Shown: positions 7,895 through 16,577, counted from the stretch's first letter. The stretch is 64,000 nucleotides of DNA from Streptomyces sp. NRRL WC-3605 (GCF_001509795.1 NZ_LLZN01000091.1:186001-250000), one strand, 5' to 3'. A program made the numbers and translations. The notes: generated by a model from the letters alone, not told the origin.

Positions 7895-8644
7895 GTGACT
7901 GCGATTCCCCACGGCCGCCCCCGCAAGGCCGTGCTGGTGTCCGCCATGTGCGCCCTGGCCGTGTCGGCGACGGGGCTGACGGGATGCGGCAGCGAGGACC
8001 CCGACGCGGGGACCAACGGGGTCGGCAAGCTGCCGGTGGCCGAGATCCAGCGCAAGACCCGGGCCGCCGCCGACTCCGCCCAGGCGGTGCGCCTCTCGGG
8101 GAACGTGGTCACCAGCGGACGCACCTACAGACTCGACATGCGGCTGAAGGCCGACGGCGCGACCGGATCGGTCACCGCGCGCGGGTCCACGTTCCATCTG
8201 CTGCGCGTCGGCGAGCAGCTGTTCCTGAAGGCCGACGCAGGCTTCTGGAGCGACGCGGGCACCGACGGCAAGACGGACGCCGGGGCGGTCGACAAGTTGG
8301 ACGGCAAGTACGTGAAGGTGCCGCAGGGCGATCCTTCGTACCAGAAGTTCAGCGGGTTCACCGAGAAGGACGTCCTGCTCGACGGGCTGCTGGCGCTGCA
8401 CGGCAAAGTGACCACGGACGGGCACCACGAGCAGGCGGGCCTGCGCACCATCAGGCTCTCCGGCGACGGCGGGGACGGCGGCACCCTCGACGTCTCCCTG
8501 GAGGGCAAGCCCTACCCGCTGCTCCTGACCCGCGCGGGCGGCGCGGGCACCCTCACCTTCTCGGCGTGGGGCAAGGACTTCCCGCTGGAGAAGCCGAACA
8601 AGGACGACACCGTGGACTACGGCCGGCAGCTGCCGTCGTCCTGA
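7895..8644 (+). CDS. Secreted lipoprotein, LppX/LprG-like
   Basis: 249 residues with a lipoprotein signal peptide: basic RPRKAV, hydrophobic core LVSAMCALAVSATG and lipobox LTGC (Cys ~31). The mature part (AAADSAQAVRLSGNVVTSGR, then LRVGEQLFLKADAGFW and KYVKVPQGDPSYQKF) fits the half-barrel LolA/LppX fold that carries lipids or hydrophobic ligands at the cell surface. GTG start at 7895; a -10-like TACGCT lies about 40 nt upstream. Ends 4 nt before the convergent gene at 8649-9161. Confidence 0.8.
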   Translation: MTAIPHGRPRKAVLVSAMCALAVSATGLTGCGSEDPDAGTNGVGKLPVAEIQRKTRAAADSAQAVRLSGNVVTSGRTYRLDMRLKADGATGSVTARGSTFHLLRVGEQLFLKADAGFWSDAGTDGKTDAGAVDKLDGKYVKVPQGDPSYQKFSGFTEKDVLLDGLLALHGKVTTDGHHEQAGLRTIRLSGDGGDGGTLDVSLEGKPYPLLLTRAGGAGTLTFSAWGKDFPLEKPNKDDTVDYGRQLPSS

Positions 8645-8648
8645 ACCC

Positions 8649-9161
8649 TCAGCCCCGCTTGCGGCGCTTCGCCAGCAGGCGGGGCAGCCCCGCCGGGATC
8701 GGGTGGCGGGTCGTCGCCGGTGTCGGCACGGGGACCTCGGCGAGAGAGCCGTCCGGCAGCGGGGCCGGCGCTCCCGCCGGCTCCAGGCGCAGCACCCGGC
8801 ACTCGCGCGCCCAGCGCTCGGGCATCGCCTCCCCGTCCGGGGCGTTCAGGCGCTTGCCCTTGAGCTCGGCTACCGCGGCCTCCCACGCCTCGGTCCGCGC
8901 CGCCAGCTCGACGACCCGCGCCGGCCAGGACACCAGCCGGCCGCCCTTGTCCTTGCTGCGCACGGTGACCTCGACGGCGGCCCCGTCGGTCAGGCCGGGC
9001 AGCGGCTGCTCACCCGGGCCGTCGCCCACGACACACGCGGCACCCTCGTGCCACACGTGCCACAGCGCGCGGGCCGGGACGCCCGGCGCCGCGACCCAGA
9101 CGAGGCCGGACTTCTTCGTGGCCTCCTCGACGAGGGCCTGGTCGAGCAGCTCGCTTGTCAT
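8649..9161 (-). CDS. Conserved hypothetical, FMN-binding split-barrel-like
   Basis: 170 residues, soluble. The segments GLVWVAAPGVPARALWHVWH and AACVVGDGPGEQPLPGL, then RLVSWPARVVEL, look like the beta-barrel of the pyridoxamine-phosphate oxidase-like superfamily, but I see no residue proving flavin binding. The C-terminus is proline-rich and then strongly basic (LPRLLAKRRKRG). Convergent with the lipoprotein gene and 32 bp from corA on the same strand, so it may be read from the corA transcript. Confidence 0.6.
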   Translation of the reverse strand: MTSELLDQALVEEATKKSGLVWVAAPGVPARALWHVWHEGAACVVGDGPGEQPLPGLTDGAAVEVTVRSKDKGGRLVSWPARVVELAARTEAWEAAVAELKGKRLNAPDGEAMPERWARECRVLRLEPAGAPAPLPDGSLAEVPVPTPATTRHPIPAGLPRLLAKRRKRG

Positions 9162-9193
9162 GGCCCAAGCCTATCCAGCGGGGCCCGTCCGGA

Positions 9194-10309
9194 TCAGAGC
9201 CAGCCGTTGCGCTTGAGCGTGCGGTGGATGCCCAGACAGATCGCGACGGTCACGCTGAGGATCACCGGGTAGCCGTACTTCCAGTGCGTCTCCGGCATGT
9301 AGTCGAAGTTCATGCCGTACACCCCGCAGACCATCGTCGGGACGGCGATGATCGCCGCCCATGAGGTGATCTTGCGCATGTCCTCGTTCTGCGCGACGGA
9401 CGCCTGCGCGAGGTTGGCCTGGAGGATCGAGTTCAGCAGCTCGTCGAAGCCGATGACCTGCTCGTGCACGCGCGCGACGTGGTCGGCGACGTCCCGGAAG
9501 TACTTCTGGATGTCGGGGTCGATCAGCCGCATCGGCCGCTCGCTCAGCAGCTGCATCGGGCGCAGCAGCGGCGACACCGCACGCTTGAACTCCAGCACCT
9601 CGCGCTTGAGTTGGTAGATCCGGCCGGCGTCCGTGCCGCGCGGGGCGCCCTTGCGGCCCGGCGAGAAGACCTCGGTCTCCACCTCGTCGATGTCGTCCTG
9701 CACGGCGTCGGCGACGGCGATGTAGCCGTCCACCACGTGGTCGGCGATGGCGTGCAGCACCGCGGACGGGCCCTTCGCGAGCAGCTCGGGGTCGTCCTGG
9801 AGGCGGTGCCGCAGCGCGCGCAGCGAGCCCTGGCCGCCGTGCCGGACGGTGATGAAGAAGTCCCGGCCGGTGAAGCACATCACCTCACCGGTCTCCACGA
9901 CCTCGCTGTTGGCGGTGAGACGGTCGTGCTCGACGTAGTGGACCGTCTTGAACACGGTGAACAGGGTGTCGTCGTAGCGCTCCAGCTTGGGCCGCTGGTG
10001 CGCCTGCACGGCGTCCTCGACGGCGAGCGGGTGCAGCCCGAACTCACCGGCGATACCAGCGAATTCGGCCTCGGTGGGCTCGTGCAGCCCGATCCAGACG
10101 AAGCCTCCGTCGCGGCGCACCTGGCGCATCGCCTCGTGCGGCGTCAGCGGCGTCGCGGTCGCCAGGCGGGCGCCGTCGCGGTAGACGGCGCAGTCGACGA
10201 CGGCGGAGGGCGTCGCGGGGTCACGGGTGGTCTCGTACGGGCCGCTGTCCTTGCGCAGCGAGATGCGGGACGGACGGACCACGGCACGCAGGTCGCGGAT
10301 CATCGACAT
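9194..10309 (-). CDS. corA: CorA-type magnesium/cobalt channel
   Basis: 371 residues. A large cytoplasmic domain with a long helix region (IYQLKREVLEFKRAVSPLLR) precedes two C-terminal transmembrane helices. The selectivity motif GMN is present in VCGVYGMNFDYMPE, and the chain ends with the usual basic tail (HRTLKRNGWL). ATG 10309 has AAGGAG seven bases upstream; a second ATG lies two codons later, and a longer frame to 10483 has no ribosome site. Expected to form a pentameric Mg2+ entry channel. It sits near the MgtE-N/CBS and DUF1003 genes, so this stretch has a divalent-cation theme. Confidence 0.93.
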   Translation of the reverse strand: MSMIRDLRAVVRPSRISLRKDSGPYETTRDPATPSAVVDCAVYRDGARLATATPLTPHEAMRQVRRDGGFVWIGLHEPTEAEFAGIAGEFGLHPLAVEDAVQAHQRPKLERYDDTLFTVFKTVHYVEHDRLTANSEVVETGEVMCFTGRDFFITVRHGGQGSLRALRHRLQDDPELLAKGPSAVLHAIADHVVDGYIAVADAVQDDIDEVETEVFSPGRKGAPRGTDAGRIYQLKREVLEFKRAVSPLLRPMQLLSERPMRLIDPDIQKYFRDVADHVARVHEQVIGFDELLNSILQANLAQASVAQNEDMRKITSWAAIIAVPTMVCGVYGMNFDYMPETHWKYGYPVILSVTVAICLGIHRTLKRNGWL

Positions 10310-10814
10310 GAGCAGGCTCCTTCGCGACGGGCAACGAAGCGCGTGCGTACCGCCGCACGGGTGGAACTGCCCGGAATGAGGACGTCCTGACCTCAGGATG
10401 TTTGGTACGTCCACAAAGCGGGGAGCACCGCACCGTTGCGGTGATGGGCTTCGTTGCTGAAACAGATCAGACCGATCAGGCAAAGCGAAACGAAGTGCTC
10501 TTCCGCGTCAGGAACACGAGCGTGAAAGGCGGCGGTCAGCCGGAGCCGGAACAGCCGAGCCAGCTACATCAACGGCGGGAAGAGCGAGTGGTACTGCACG
10601 GTCGACTTCGATCCATGACAGCCCCACCTCCTCCGGCCGGTCCCTCGTGAGGGACGTTCCATACCCCTAAGGGGTTCCCCGTACGGGAGTATTCAGGCGT
10701 CGGGACTCGTTCGCGATGCCTCGGCACGCTGCCCGAACACCGGGCAAGAGTATCAGCCGACAGAAGTGTCAAGGCGCTGCTTTGCCGCGTCCTGACGAGT
10801 TCTATGCTCGCCAC
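10310..10814. other. Intergenic region with a possible C-terminal gene remnant
   Basis: 505 bp between corA and the SUFU gene. At 10562-10618 the plus strand reads SYINGGKSEWYCTVDFDP followed by TGA, which looks like the end of a secreted protein but has no open frame upstream. Two small perfect hairpins follow: GTCCCTC/GAGGGAC (10640-10655) and ACCCC/GGGGT (10663-10675). These could end transcription or mark the old gene's terminator. I see nothing else coding. Confidence 0.3.
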
Positions 10815-11399
10815 ATGGCTGATGTTCTTCCCCTGGTCGAGGCCCGGCTGCGCACCGCCCTCGGTGAACCGGACGCACGCGCGGCGGTCACCTTCCTCGG
10901 CACCGACCGCGTCGAGGTGCTCCGCTTCCAGGAGGGCGACATCGTCCGCTACGCCACCCTCGGCATGTCCGCGCACCCCATGACGGACCCGACGGCCGTG
11001 GTCGCCGACCCCGTCAAGGGCCCCCGCGCCGAGCTGGTCCTGTCCGTCCGCGCCGGTCTCGCCGACACCGACAAGGTGCTCCGCCCGCTCGCGGTGCTCG
11101 CCGCGTCCCCGCAGGTGGAGGGTGTCGTCGTGGCCCCCGGCGCCTCCCTCGACGTAGGTGAACCCCTGTGGCCCGGCGCCCCGTTCACCTCGGTGCTGGT
11201 CGCCGAGCCGGGCGGTCTCGTGGAGGACCTGGACCTCGACGCCCCCCTCGACCCGGTGAGCTTCCTGCCGCTGCTCCCGATGACGCCGAACGAGGCCGCC
11301 TGGAAGCGCGTGCACGGCGCCCAGGCCCTCCAGGAGCGCTGGCTGACGCAGGGGACGGACCTGCGGGATCCCACCCGCACGTCCGTCCCGTTGACGTGA
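10815..11399 (+). CDS. Suppressor-of-fused (SUFU) domain protein
   Basis: 194 residues forming one SUFU-like domain: GPRAELVLSVRAG, VLRPLAVLAASPQVEGVVV, then FLPLLPMTPNEAAWKRVHGA. Bacterial members are common in Streptomyces and often function as immunity or polymorphic-toxin-associated proteins, but no toxin gene is adjacent, so the role is open. ATG 10815 is preceded by TATGCT and six bases with no Shine-Dalgarno site, so a leaderless mRNA is likely; this decides the start against longer in-frame options from 10716. Confidence 0.82.
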   Translation: MADVLPLVEARLRTALGEPDARAAVTFLGTDRVEVLRFQEGDIVRYATLGMSAHPMTDPTAVVADPVKGPRAELVLSVRAGLADTDKVLRPLAVLAASPQVEGVVVAPGASLDVGEPLWPGAPFTSVLVAEPGGLVEDLDLDAPLDPVSFLPLLPMTPNEAAWKRVHGAQALQERWLTQGTDLRDPTRTSVPLT

Positions 11400-11462
11400 G
11401 CGTCGCGTGAGCGCCCGATGAGCCCCACGTGAGCGATCTCACCAACCGGCCGTAGGGGAGCG

Positions 11463-12689
11463 TCAGTTGGCGAACACGGTGACGCTGTCCCGGGTCGCGT
11501 GCCGGGTGGTGTGCTCCTCGGCCGCCAGGGTGAGCGCCCCGCGGCGGACGAGGACGACGAGCGCGCCCAGCACCGCGGTGACGGCGGCCACCACGAACGG
11601 CACCTTCAGGCTGCCGGTCCACTCCTCGATCCGCGGGGCGAAGAACGGCGCCGCGGCCGCCGCGAACCAGCGGACGAAGTTGTAGCCGGCGCTGGCCACC
11701 GGGCGCGGCGCGTCCGACACGCCGAGGGCCAGCTCGGTGTAGACGGTGTTGTTCACGCCGATGAACGCCCCCGACAGGATCGTGCAGACCACGGCGGTCG
11801 TGTGGTCGCCGTAGCCGAGGACGAGCACGTCGGCCGCGAGCAGGACGAGCGAGCCGCCGAGGACCCACAGCGAGCCGAACCGCTTTTGCAGGCGCGGCGC
11901 CACGATCACCGAGAACACGGCGAGCAGCACACCCCAGGCGAAGAACACCGCGCCCGACCGGTACGGGCTCATGTCCAGCACGAACGGCGTGAAGGCCAGC
12001 ACGGTGAAGAACGTGTAGTTGTAGAAGAACGCCGAGGCCGCCGCCGACGCCAGGCCGCCGTGGCCGAGGGCGCGGATCGGGTCGAGCACCGAGGTCTTGG
12101 TGGCCGGCTTGGGCTGCTCCTTGAGGAACGCCGTGATGCACAGGAAGCCGACGGCCATCAGGAACGCCGTGCCGAAGAACGGGTAGCGCCAGCTGGCGTC
12201 GCCGAGCAGCGCACCCAGCAGCGGGCCGCAGGCCATGCCGAGCCCGAGGGCGGACTCGTACAGCAGGATCGCCGCCGCGCTGCCGCCGGCCGCGGCTCCG
12301 ACGATCACCGCGAGGGCGGTGGACACGAAGAGCGCGTTGCCCAGGCCCCAGCCGGCCCGGAACCCGACCAGTTCCCCGACCGAGCCGGACGTGCCCGCGA
12401 GCGCGGCGAAGACGACGACCAGCGCCAGGCCGAGCAGCAGCGTCCTGCGCCCGCCTATGCGGCTGGAGACGAAGCCGGTGAGCAGCATCGCCACGGCGGT
12501 GATCAGGAAGTACGAGGTGAAGAGCAGGGAGACCTGGCCGGCCGTGGCGTCCAGGCCGCTCGCGATGGACGGCAGGATCGGGTCGACGAGCCCGATGCCC
12601 ATGAAGGCGACGACGGACGCGCCGGCGGTCGCCCAGACGGCCTTGGGCTGCCGGAGGATGCCGCCGGATCCCGCATCGAGGGGGTCCAT
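11463..12689 (-). CDS. MFS exporter, probably iron-regulated
   Basis: 408 residues with about 12 hydrophobic spans. The opening VVAFMGIGLVDPILPSIASG and the loop FVSSRIGGRRTLLLG are the family-A motifs of drug/siderophore:proton antiporters. The start is ATG 12689, six bases after GGAG; the in-frame TTG at 12701 overlaps that site. Upstream is a strong promoter whose -10 and spacer are covered by an iron-box-like palindrome, so repression by an IdeR/DmdR-type regulator with Fe2+ is expected. This fits a siderophore exporter better than a drug pump, but no biosynthetic genes are nearby. Confidence 0.85.
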   Translation of the reverse strand: MDPLDAGSGGILRQPKAVWATAGASVVAFMGIGLVDPILPSIASGLDATAGQVSLLFTSYFLITAVAMLLTGFVSSRIGGRRTLLLGLALVVVFAALAGTSGSVGELVGFRAGWGLGNALFVSTALAVIVGAAAGGSAAAILLYESALGLGMACGPLLGALLGDASWRYPFFGTAFLMAVGFLCITAFLKEQPKPATKTSVLDPIRALGHGGLASAAASAFFYNYTFFTVLAFTPFVLDMSPYRSGAVFFAWGVLLAVFSVIVAPRLQKRFGSLWVLGGSLVLLAADVLVLGYGDHTTAVVCTILSGAFIGVNNTVYTELALGVSDAPRPVASAGYNFVRWFAAAAAPFFAPRIEEWTGSLKVPFVVAAVTAVLGALVVLVRRGALTLAAEEHTTRHATRDSVTVFAN

Positions 12690-12742
12690 GCCGTTCTCCA
12701 ATCAGGACTGGTTCAGTCGGTGAAGGTGGTTGGTACCTGAAC

Positions 12743-12772
12743 AGATTAGGTTAGCTATTCTAATTAATGCAA
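12743..12772 (-). promoter_or_regulatory. Promoter with DmdR/IdeR-type iron box for the MFS gene
   Basis: On the minus strand, -35 TTGCAT (12772-12767) and -10 TAATCT (12748-12743) are 18 bp apart. Within them, on the plus strand, lies TTAGGTTAG/CTATTCTAA (12746-12763). Against the classical iron box (TTAGGTTAG-G-CTAACCTAA), the left half is perfect and the right half matches at 7 of 9, but the central base is missing. The position is ideal for repression. Confidence 0.65.
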
Positions 12773-12862
12773 GCTACATCTATATCCTCGCGGTCCACGC
12801 GTTCCGTCCGGACGGGTGATCGTCCTTGACGTGACGCGGAAGGGGTAGGACCGTGGGGCCCT

Positions 12863-13504
12863 ATGAGGGGCGAACCCAGTTGCCCGAAGTGCGGTGGCCG
12901 GGTCAGGGCTCCCGGACTCTTCGCCGACACCTGGCAGTGCGACGTGCACGGCACCGTGTATCCGGTGCAGCCCGTGATCCCGCCCAGCGTCGAGGCGCTC
13001 GGAGTGGTCGTGCACCGCACGCGGGTGCCCGTGTGGATGCCGTGGCCGCTGCCGATCGGGTGGCTGTTCACCGGCGTCGCCAGCGCGGGCGACGACCGCA
13101 GCGGCGGACGCGCGAGCGCCGTGGCCTGTTCCGGACCCGGACCGCTCGGCGGCCCCGGCGAGCTGATCCTGATCGCCGAGGAGCTCGGCGTCGGACTCGG
13201 CGCCCGCTACGCCGGCATCGACGGACCCGACCCCGGGGCGTACATCGACGTCGAGAAACCGCCGCAGGCCAAGGTCCTCGCCACCGGCCGCCCCACCCCG
13301 CTGTGGCATGTCTCCGGCACCCCCGACGACCGCGCGGTCTTCGCCGGCGAGGCGCTGGGGATGTGGCTGTGGGCGATCACGTGGCCCGAGCAGTCCGGGC
13401 TGCTCCTGTACGACGAACTGGTGCTCACCGATCTGCGGGACGCCGGGGCCGAGGTGGAGCTGGTGCCCTGCGGGGCGCTGTCCCCTCGCCTGCTCGAACC
13501 GTAG
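12863..13504 (+). CDS. DUF6758-like zinc-ribbon protein
   Basis: 213 residues. It opens with a zinc ribbon, CPKCGGRVRAPGLFADTWQC followed by HGTVYP (Cys-x2-Cys ... Cys-x-x-His), then a conserved domain rich in Trp/Gly (VPVWMPWPLPIGWLFTGV). This matches a Streptomyces family of unknown function. GGAAGGGGTAGG upstream supplies a ribosome site for ATG 12863, although the spacing is long. Divergent from the MFS gene, 173 bp apart, and followed by the PHP gene 114 bp later. Confidence 0.75.
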   Translation: MRGEPSCPKCGGRVRAPGLFADTWQCDVHGTVYPVQPVIPPSVEALGVVVHRTRVPVWMPWPLPIGWLFTGVASAGDDRSGGRASAVACSGPGPLGGPGELILIAEELGVGLGARYAGIDGPDPGAYIDVEKPPQAKVLATGRPTPLWHVSGTPDDRAVFAGEALGMWLWAITWPEQSGLLLYDELVLTDLRDAGAEVELVPCGALSPRLLEP

Positions 13505-13618
13505 GAGGCGCCCCTCGGTGTAGGGGGCGCCGGTGCCGTGCGGGTGTGACAGGCGAGTCCGGAAATACGGCTATCCTTGTGCGGTCCCTTCCGTGCCGTC
13601 CCGACTGGAGTCCGCGTC

Positions 13619-14476
13619 GTGCGTATCGACCTGCACACCCACTCCACCGCGTCCGACGGTACGGACACCCCCGCCGAGCTGGTGCGTCACGCCGCCGAGG
13701 CCGGGCTGGACGTCGTGGCGCTCACCGACCACGACACGACCCGCGGCTACGCCGAGGCGATCGCCGCGCTGCCGGAGGGGCTCACGCTCGTCACCGGCGC
13801 GGAGCTGTCCTGCCGGGTCGACGGGATCAGCATGCATCTGCTGGCCTACCTCTTCGACCCCGAGGAGCCCGCCCTGCTCGCCGAGCGCGAGCTGGTGCGC
13901 GACGACCGGGTGCCGAGGGCCAAGGGCATGGTCGCCAAGCTGAACGCGCTGGGTGTGCCCGTCACCTGGGAGCAGGTGAGCCGGATCGCCGGCGGCGGCT
14001 CGGTCGGCCGCCCGCACGTCGCCTCCGCGCTCGTCGAGCTCGGTGTCGTGCCGTCCGTGGACGAGGCCTTCACCGAGGACTGGCTGGCCGACGGCGGCCG
14101 GGCCCATGTGGAGAAGCACGAGACGGATCCCTTCGAGGCCGTCCGGCTGGTCAAGGCCGCGGGAGGCGTCACCGTCTTCGCCCACCCCGCCGCCAGCAAG
14201 CGCGGCCGTACGGTCCCGGAGTCCACGATCGCCGAGCTGGCCGCGGCCGGCCTCGACGGGATCGAGGTCGACCACATGGACCACGACCCCGGCACCCGCG
14301 CGCGGCTGCGCGGACTCGCCCAGGAGCTCGGGCTGCTGACCACCGGCTCCAGCGACTACCACGGCAGCCGCAAGACCTGCGTCCTCGGCGAGTACACGAC
14401 CGACCCCGAGGTGTACGGCGAGATCACGCGGCGGGCGACCGGCGCGTTCCCCGTCCCCGGTACCGGCGGAGTCTGA
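13619..14476 (+). CDS. PHP-domain metallophosphoesterase
   Basis: 285 residues. The metal-binding motifs of the PHP superfamily are in order: HTHSTASDGT near the N-terminus, ALTDHDTTRGY (~residues 37-47), GAELSC, FAHPAASK and a final SSDYHGS. The arrangement matches the YciV/RNase AM subgroup (3',5'-nucleoside bisphosphate phosphatase or 5'-3' exonuclease on short RNA). GTG 13619 lies nine bases after GGAG; the longer frame from 13577 adds a non-conserved stretch. The next gene, marC, follows after 113 bp. Confidence 0.88.
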   Translation: MRIDLHTHSTASDGTDTPAELVRHAAEAGLDVVALTDHDTTRGYAEAIAALPEGLTLVTGAELSCRVDGISMHLLAYLFDPEEPALLAERELVRDDRVPRAKGMVAKLNALGVPVTWEQVSRIAGGGSVGRPHVASALVELGVVPSVDEAFTEDWLADGGRAHVEKHETDPFEAVRLVKAAGGVTVFAHPAASKRGRTVPESTIAELAAAGLDGIEVDHMDHDPGTRARLRGLAQELGLLTTGSSDYHGSRKTCVLGEYTTDPEVYGEITRRATGAFPVPGTGGV

Positions 14477-14589
14477 GCACCCTCACCCGCCCGTCCGATC
14501 CACCCGGCGTCGTCCGCCGTGCCCACCCCTGCCCGCCTCGCGGGCGGCCGGTCACGGTGGCACGCCCCTGCGCAAGGCACAGCTCACCC

Positions 14590-15195
14590 ATGTTCGACGT
14601 CGCCGTCTTCGGCTCGCTCTTCCTCACCCTGTTCGTGATCATGGATCCCCCCGGGATCACCCCGATCTTCCTCGCGCTCACCGCCGGCCGGCCCGCCAAG
14701 GTGCAGCGGCGGATGGCCTTCCAGGCCGTCTGTGTGGCGGGCGGGGTCATCGCGGTGTTCGGCCTCCTCGGCCATCAGATCCTCGACTATCTGCATGTCT
14801 CGATCCCGGCGCTGATGATCGCCGGCGGTCTGCTGCTCCTGCTCATCGCGCTCGACCTGCTCACCGGCAAGACGGACGAGCCGCAGCAGACCAAGGACGT
14901 GAACGTCGCCCTCGTGCCGCTCGGCATGCCGCTGCTCGCCGGGCCGGGCGCGATCGTCTCCGTCATCCTCGCCGTGCAGAAGGCCGACAGCGTCGGCGGC
15001 CAGGTGTCCGTGTGGACGGCGATCCTCGCCATCCACGTGGTGCTGTGGCTCGTGATGCGGTACTCGCTGCTGATCATCCGGGTCATCAAGGACGGGGGAG
15101 TGGTCCTCGTGACACGGCTCGCGGGCATGATGCTCTCCGCGATCGCCGTCCAGCAGATCATCAACGGCGTCACCCAGGTGATCAAGGGGAGCTGA
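14590..15195 (+). CDS. MarC-family integral membrane protein
   Basis: 201 residues with six predicted spans. The family signature at the start is clear (LFVIMDPPGITPIFLALTAG), and the second half-repeat has VPLGMPLLAGPGAIVSVIL. MarC proteins were once thought to cause multidrug resistance, but their transport function is unknown. ATG 14590 is preceded by an A-rich/AGCTCACCC context without a strong ribosome site, so start confidence is moderate. A shared terminator at 15223-15257 ends this unit and the convergent microprotein. Confidence 0.88.
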   Translation: MFDVAVFGSLFLTLFVIMDPPGITPIFLALTAGRPAKVQRRMAFQAVCVAGGVIAVFGLLGHQILDYLHVSIPALMIAGGLLLLLIALDLLTGKTDEPQQTKDVNVALVPLGMPLLAGPGAIVSVILAVQKADSVGGQVSVWTAILAIHVVLWLVMRYSLLIIRVIKDGGVVLVTRLAGMMLSAIAVQQIINGVTQVIKGS

Positions 15196-15222
15196 GACCC
15201 GGGCACCCCCTCGGCAGACCAA

Positions 15223-15257
15223 AGGGCCCCGTACGGCGTCGTGCCGTACGGGGCCCT
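15223..15257. terminator. Bidirectional terminator between marC and the microprotein
   Basis: Perfect 15-bp stem AGGGCCCCGTACGGC (15223-15237) with its complement at 15243-15257 and a 5-nt loop. It lies 27 bp after marC and 23 bp beyond the stop of the convergent 50-residue gene. Confidence 0.88.
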
Positions 15258-15280
15258 GAAGCTTCGCGTCGATCCGCGCG

Positions 15281-15433
15281 TTACGAGGCCGAGGTGTCGG
15301 CCGGGCGGATCCAGAGTCGCTGCCCTATGGCGGCAGCCTGCTGAACGATCCGGTTGACGGAGGCGGCGTCCACGACGGTGCTGTCCACGGGCGTGCCGTC
15401 CAGCTCGTCGAGTCGCATGATCTCGAAGCGCAT
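15281..15433 (-). CDS. Conserved 50-residue microprotein under a SigR-type promoter
   Basis: ATG 15433 to TAA 15281, with GGGAG eight bases before the start. The protein begins MRFEIMRLDELDGT and continues DSTVVDAASVNRIVQQAAAI, ending RLWIRPADTSAS. It is soluble, without cysteine or membrane span. I recall near-identical short proteins in other Streptomyces but no assigned function. A GGGAAT-N18-GTT promoter starts about 95 bp upstream, which links it to thiol-oxidative or antibiotic stress. It is divergent from the NYN-domain gene. The residue pattern looks like one amphipathic helix after a short strand, so a binding peptide or small regulator is possible; this is inference. Confidence 0.75.
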   Translation of the reverse strand: MRFEIMRLDELDGTPVDSTVVDAASVNRIVQQAAAIGQRLWIRPADTSAS

Positions 15434-15526
15434 ATGGCTTCTCCCTTCGTCTGGTCATCCTCCTGAGGAGAACATCTGGGGTGGAGGTCCCCGCGAGCCA
15501 TGGCGCTCCCGGTTCCATAGGTATCT

Positions 15527-15553
15527 AACGGGCCGCGTGTTACAAACATTCCC
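15527..15553 (-). promoter_or_regulatory. SigR-type promoter for the microprotein
   Basis: The minus strand reads GGGAAT (15553-15548), 18 bp, then GTT (15529-15527), an exact match to the reported SigR consensus GGGAAT-N18-GTT. Transcription would start near 15520 and give a leader of roughly 85 nt before ATG 15433. Confidence 0.75.
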
Positions 15554-15664
15554 TACGCTAAAGAAATTTTTCGAACGACTAACTACTGACCGGTAAGAGA
15601 TCGTCGAACGATCAAGCAGGGACCGACCGGGACCGGTTGTGTTCGCAGCGTGACCGCCGGGACA

Positions 15665-16567
15665 ATGGAGTCGATGAACGACGACCTGGCGGCGCTCGCC
15701 GCCCGCATCGACCACACCAACGAGCTGCTGCTGCGCATGCTCGCCGAGGTGGCGAAGACGCCCTCCACCCATGCGATCTTCGTCGACGCGGGCTACCTCT
15801 ACGCCGCCGCCGGGCGCCTGGTCGCCGGCACGGAGGACCGCCGGGCGTTCGACCTGGACGCCGAGGGGTTGATCGAGGCCCTCATCGACCGGGCCCGCTC
15901 GATCTTCGCCGACAGCCGGCTGCTGCGCGTCTACTGGTACGACGGCGCCCGGCGCCGCATCCACACCGCGGAACAGCAGTCGATCGCCGAACTCCCCGAC
16001 GTCAAGGTGCGCCTGGGCAACCTCAACGCCCACAACCAGCAGAAGGGCGTCGACTCCCTCATCAGGACCGACCTGGAGTCCCTGGCCCGGCACCGCGCCA
16101 TCAGTGACGCGGCCCTCCTCGGCGGCGACGAGGACCTCGTGTCGGCGGTCGAGGCGGCCCAGGGGTACGGGGCGCGCGTCCACCTGTGGGGCATCGAGGC
16201 GCCGGAGGGCCGCAACCAGGCCGAGCCGCTGCTCTGGGAGGTCGACAGCCAGCGCACCCTCGACCTCGACTTCTTCAAGCCGTACGTCTCCCGGCGCACC
16301 GCCGCCGCCTACGAAGCCCCGTCCGCCCGGCCCACCCGGGAGGACGTGCGGTTCGTCGGCGCCCAGATCGCGGCCAAGTGGCTCGCGGCACGCGGCCGCG
16401 AGTCACTGGTCGAGCTGCTGCCCGGCCACCCGTACCTCCCCGGTTCCGTCGACCAGGACCTGCTGGTCGAGGCGGAGGGGCTGCTCCAGTACTCCCTGCG
16501 CGGCCAGGCCGACCTGCGCCGCGCGCTGCGCGACGGCTTCTGGGAGCACCTGCAGGGCCAGTACTAG
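15665..16567 (+). CDS. NYN-domain protein (PIN-like RNase family)
   Basis: About 300 residues. After a short helix comes the NYN/LabA core: THAIFVDAGYLYAAAGRLV with the first acidic residue, KGVDSLIRTDLESLARHRAI with the second, and DAALLGGDEDLVSAVEAAQ with the third acidic cluster. These acidic residues bind metal in PIN-like nucleases. The C-terminal third (from ~residue 210) is a separate conserved region of unknown role. The start is uncertain: ATG 15665 is used, with GTG 15650 and ATG 15674 as alternatives, none with a good ribosome site. Family roles include RNA processing; substrate unknown. Ends with a hairpin at 16578. Confidence 0.85.
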   Translation: MESMNDDLAALAARIDHTNELLLRMLAEVAKTPSTHAIFVDAGYLYAAAGRLVAGTEDRRAFDLDAEGLIEALIDRARSIFADSRLLRVYWYDGARRRIHTAEQQSIAELPDVKVRLGNLNAHNQQKGVDSLIRTDLESLARHRAISDAALLGGDEDLVSAVEAAQGYGARVHLWGIEAPEGRNQAEPLLWEVDSQRTLDLDFFKPYVSRRTAAAYEAPSARPTREDVRFVGAQIAAKWLAARGRESLVELLPGHPYLPGSVDQDLLVEAEGLLQYSLRGQADLRRALRDGFWEHLQGQY

Positions 16568-16577
16568 GGTCTTTCGT

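Noticed and set aside
10402..10650. An 82-codon plus-strand frame between corA and the SUFU gene
   Set aside because: No ribosome site, no conserved-looking segment, and better protein-like sense appears in another frame.
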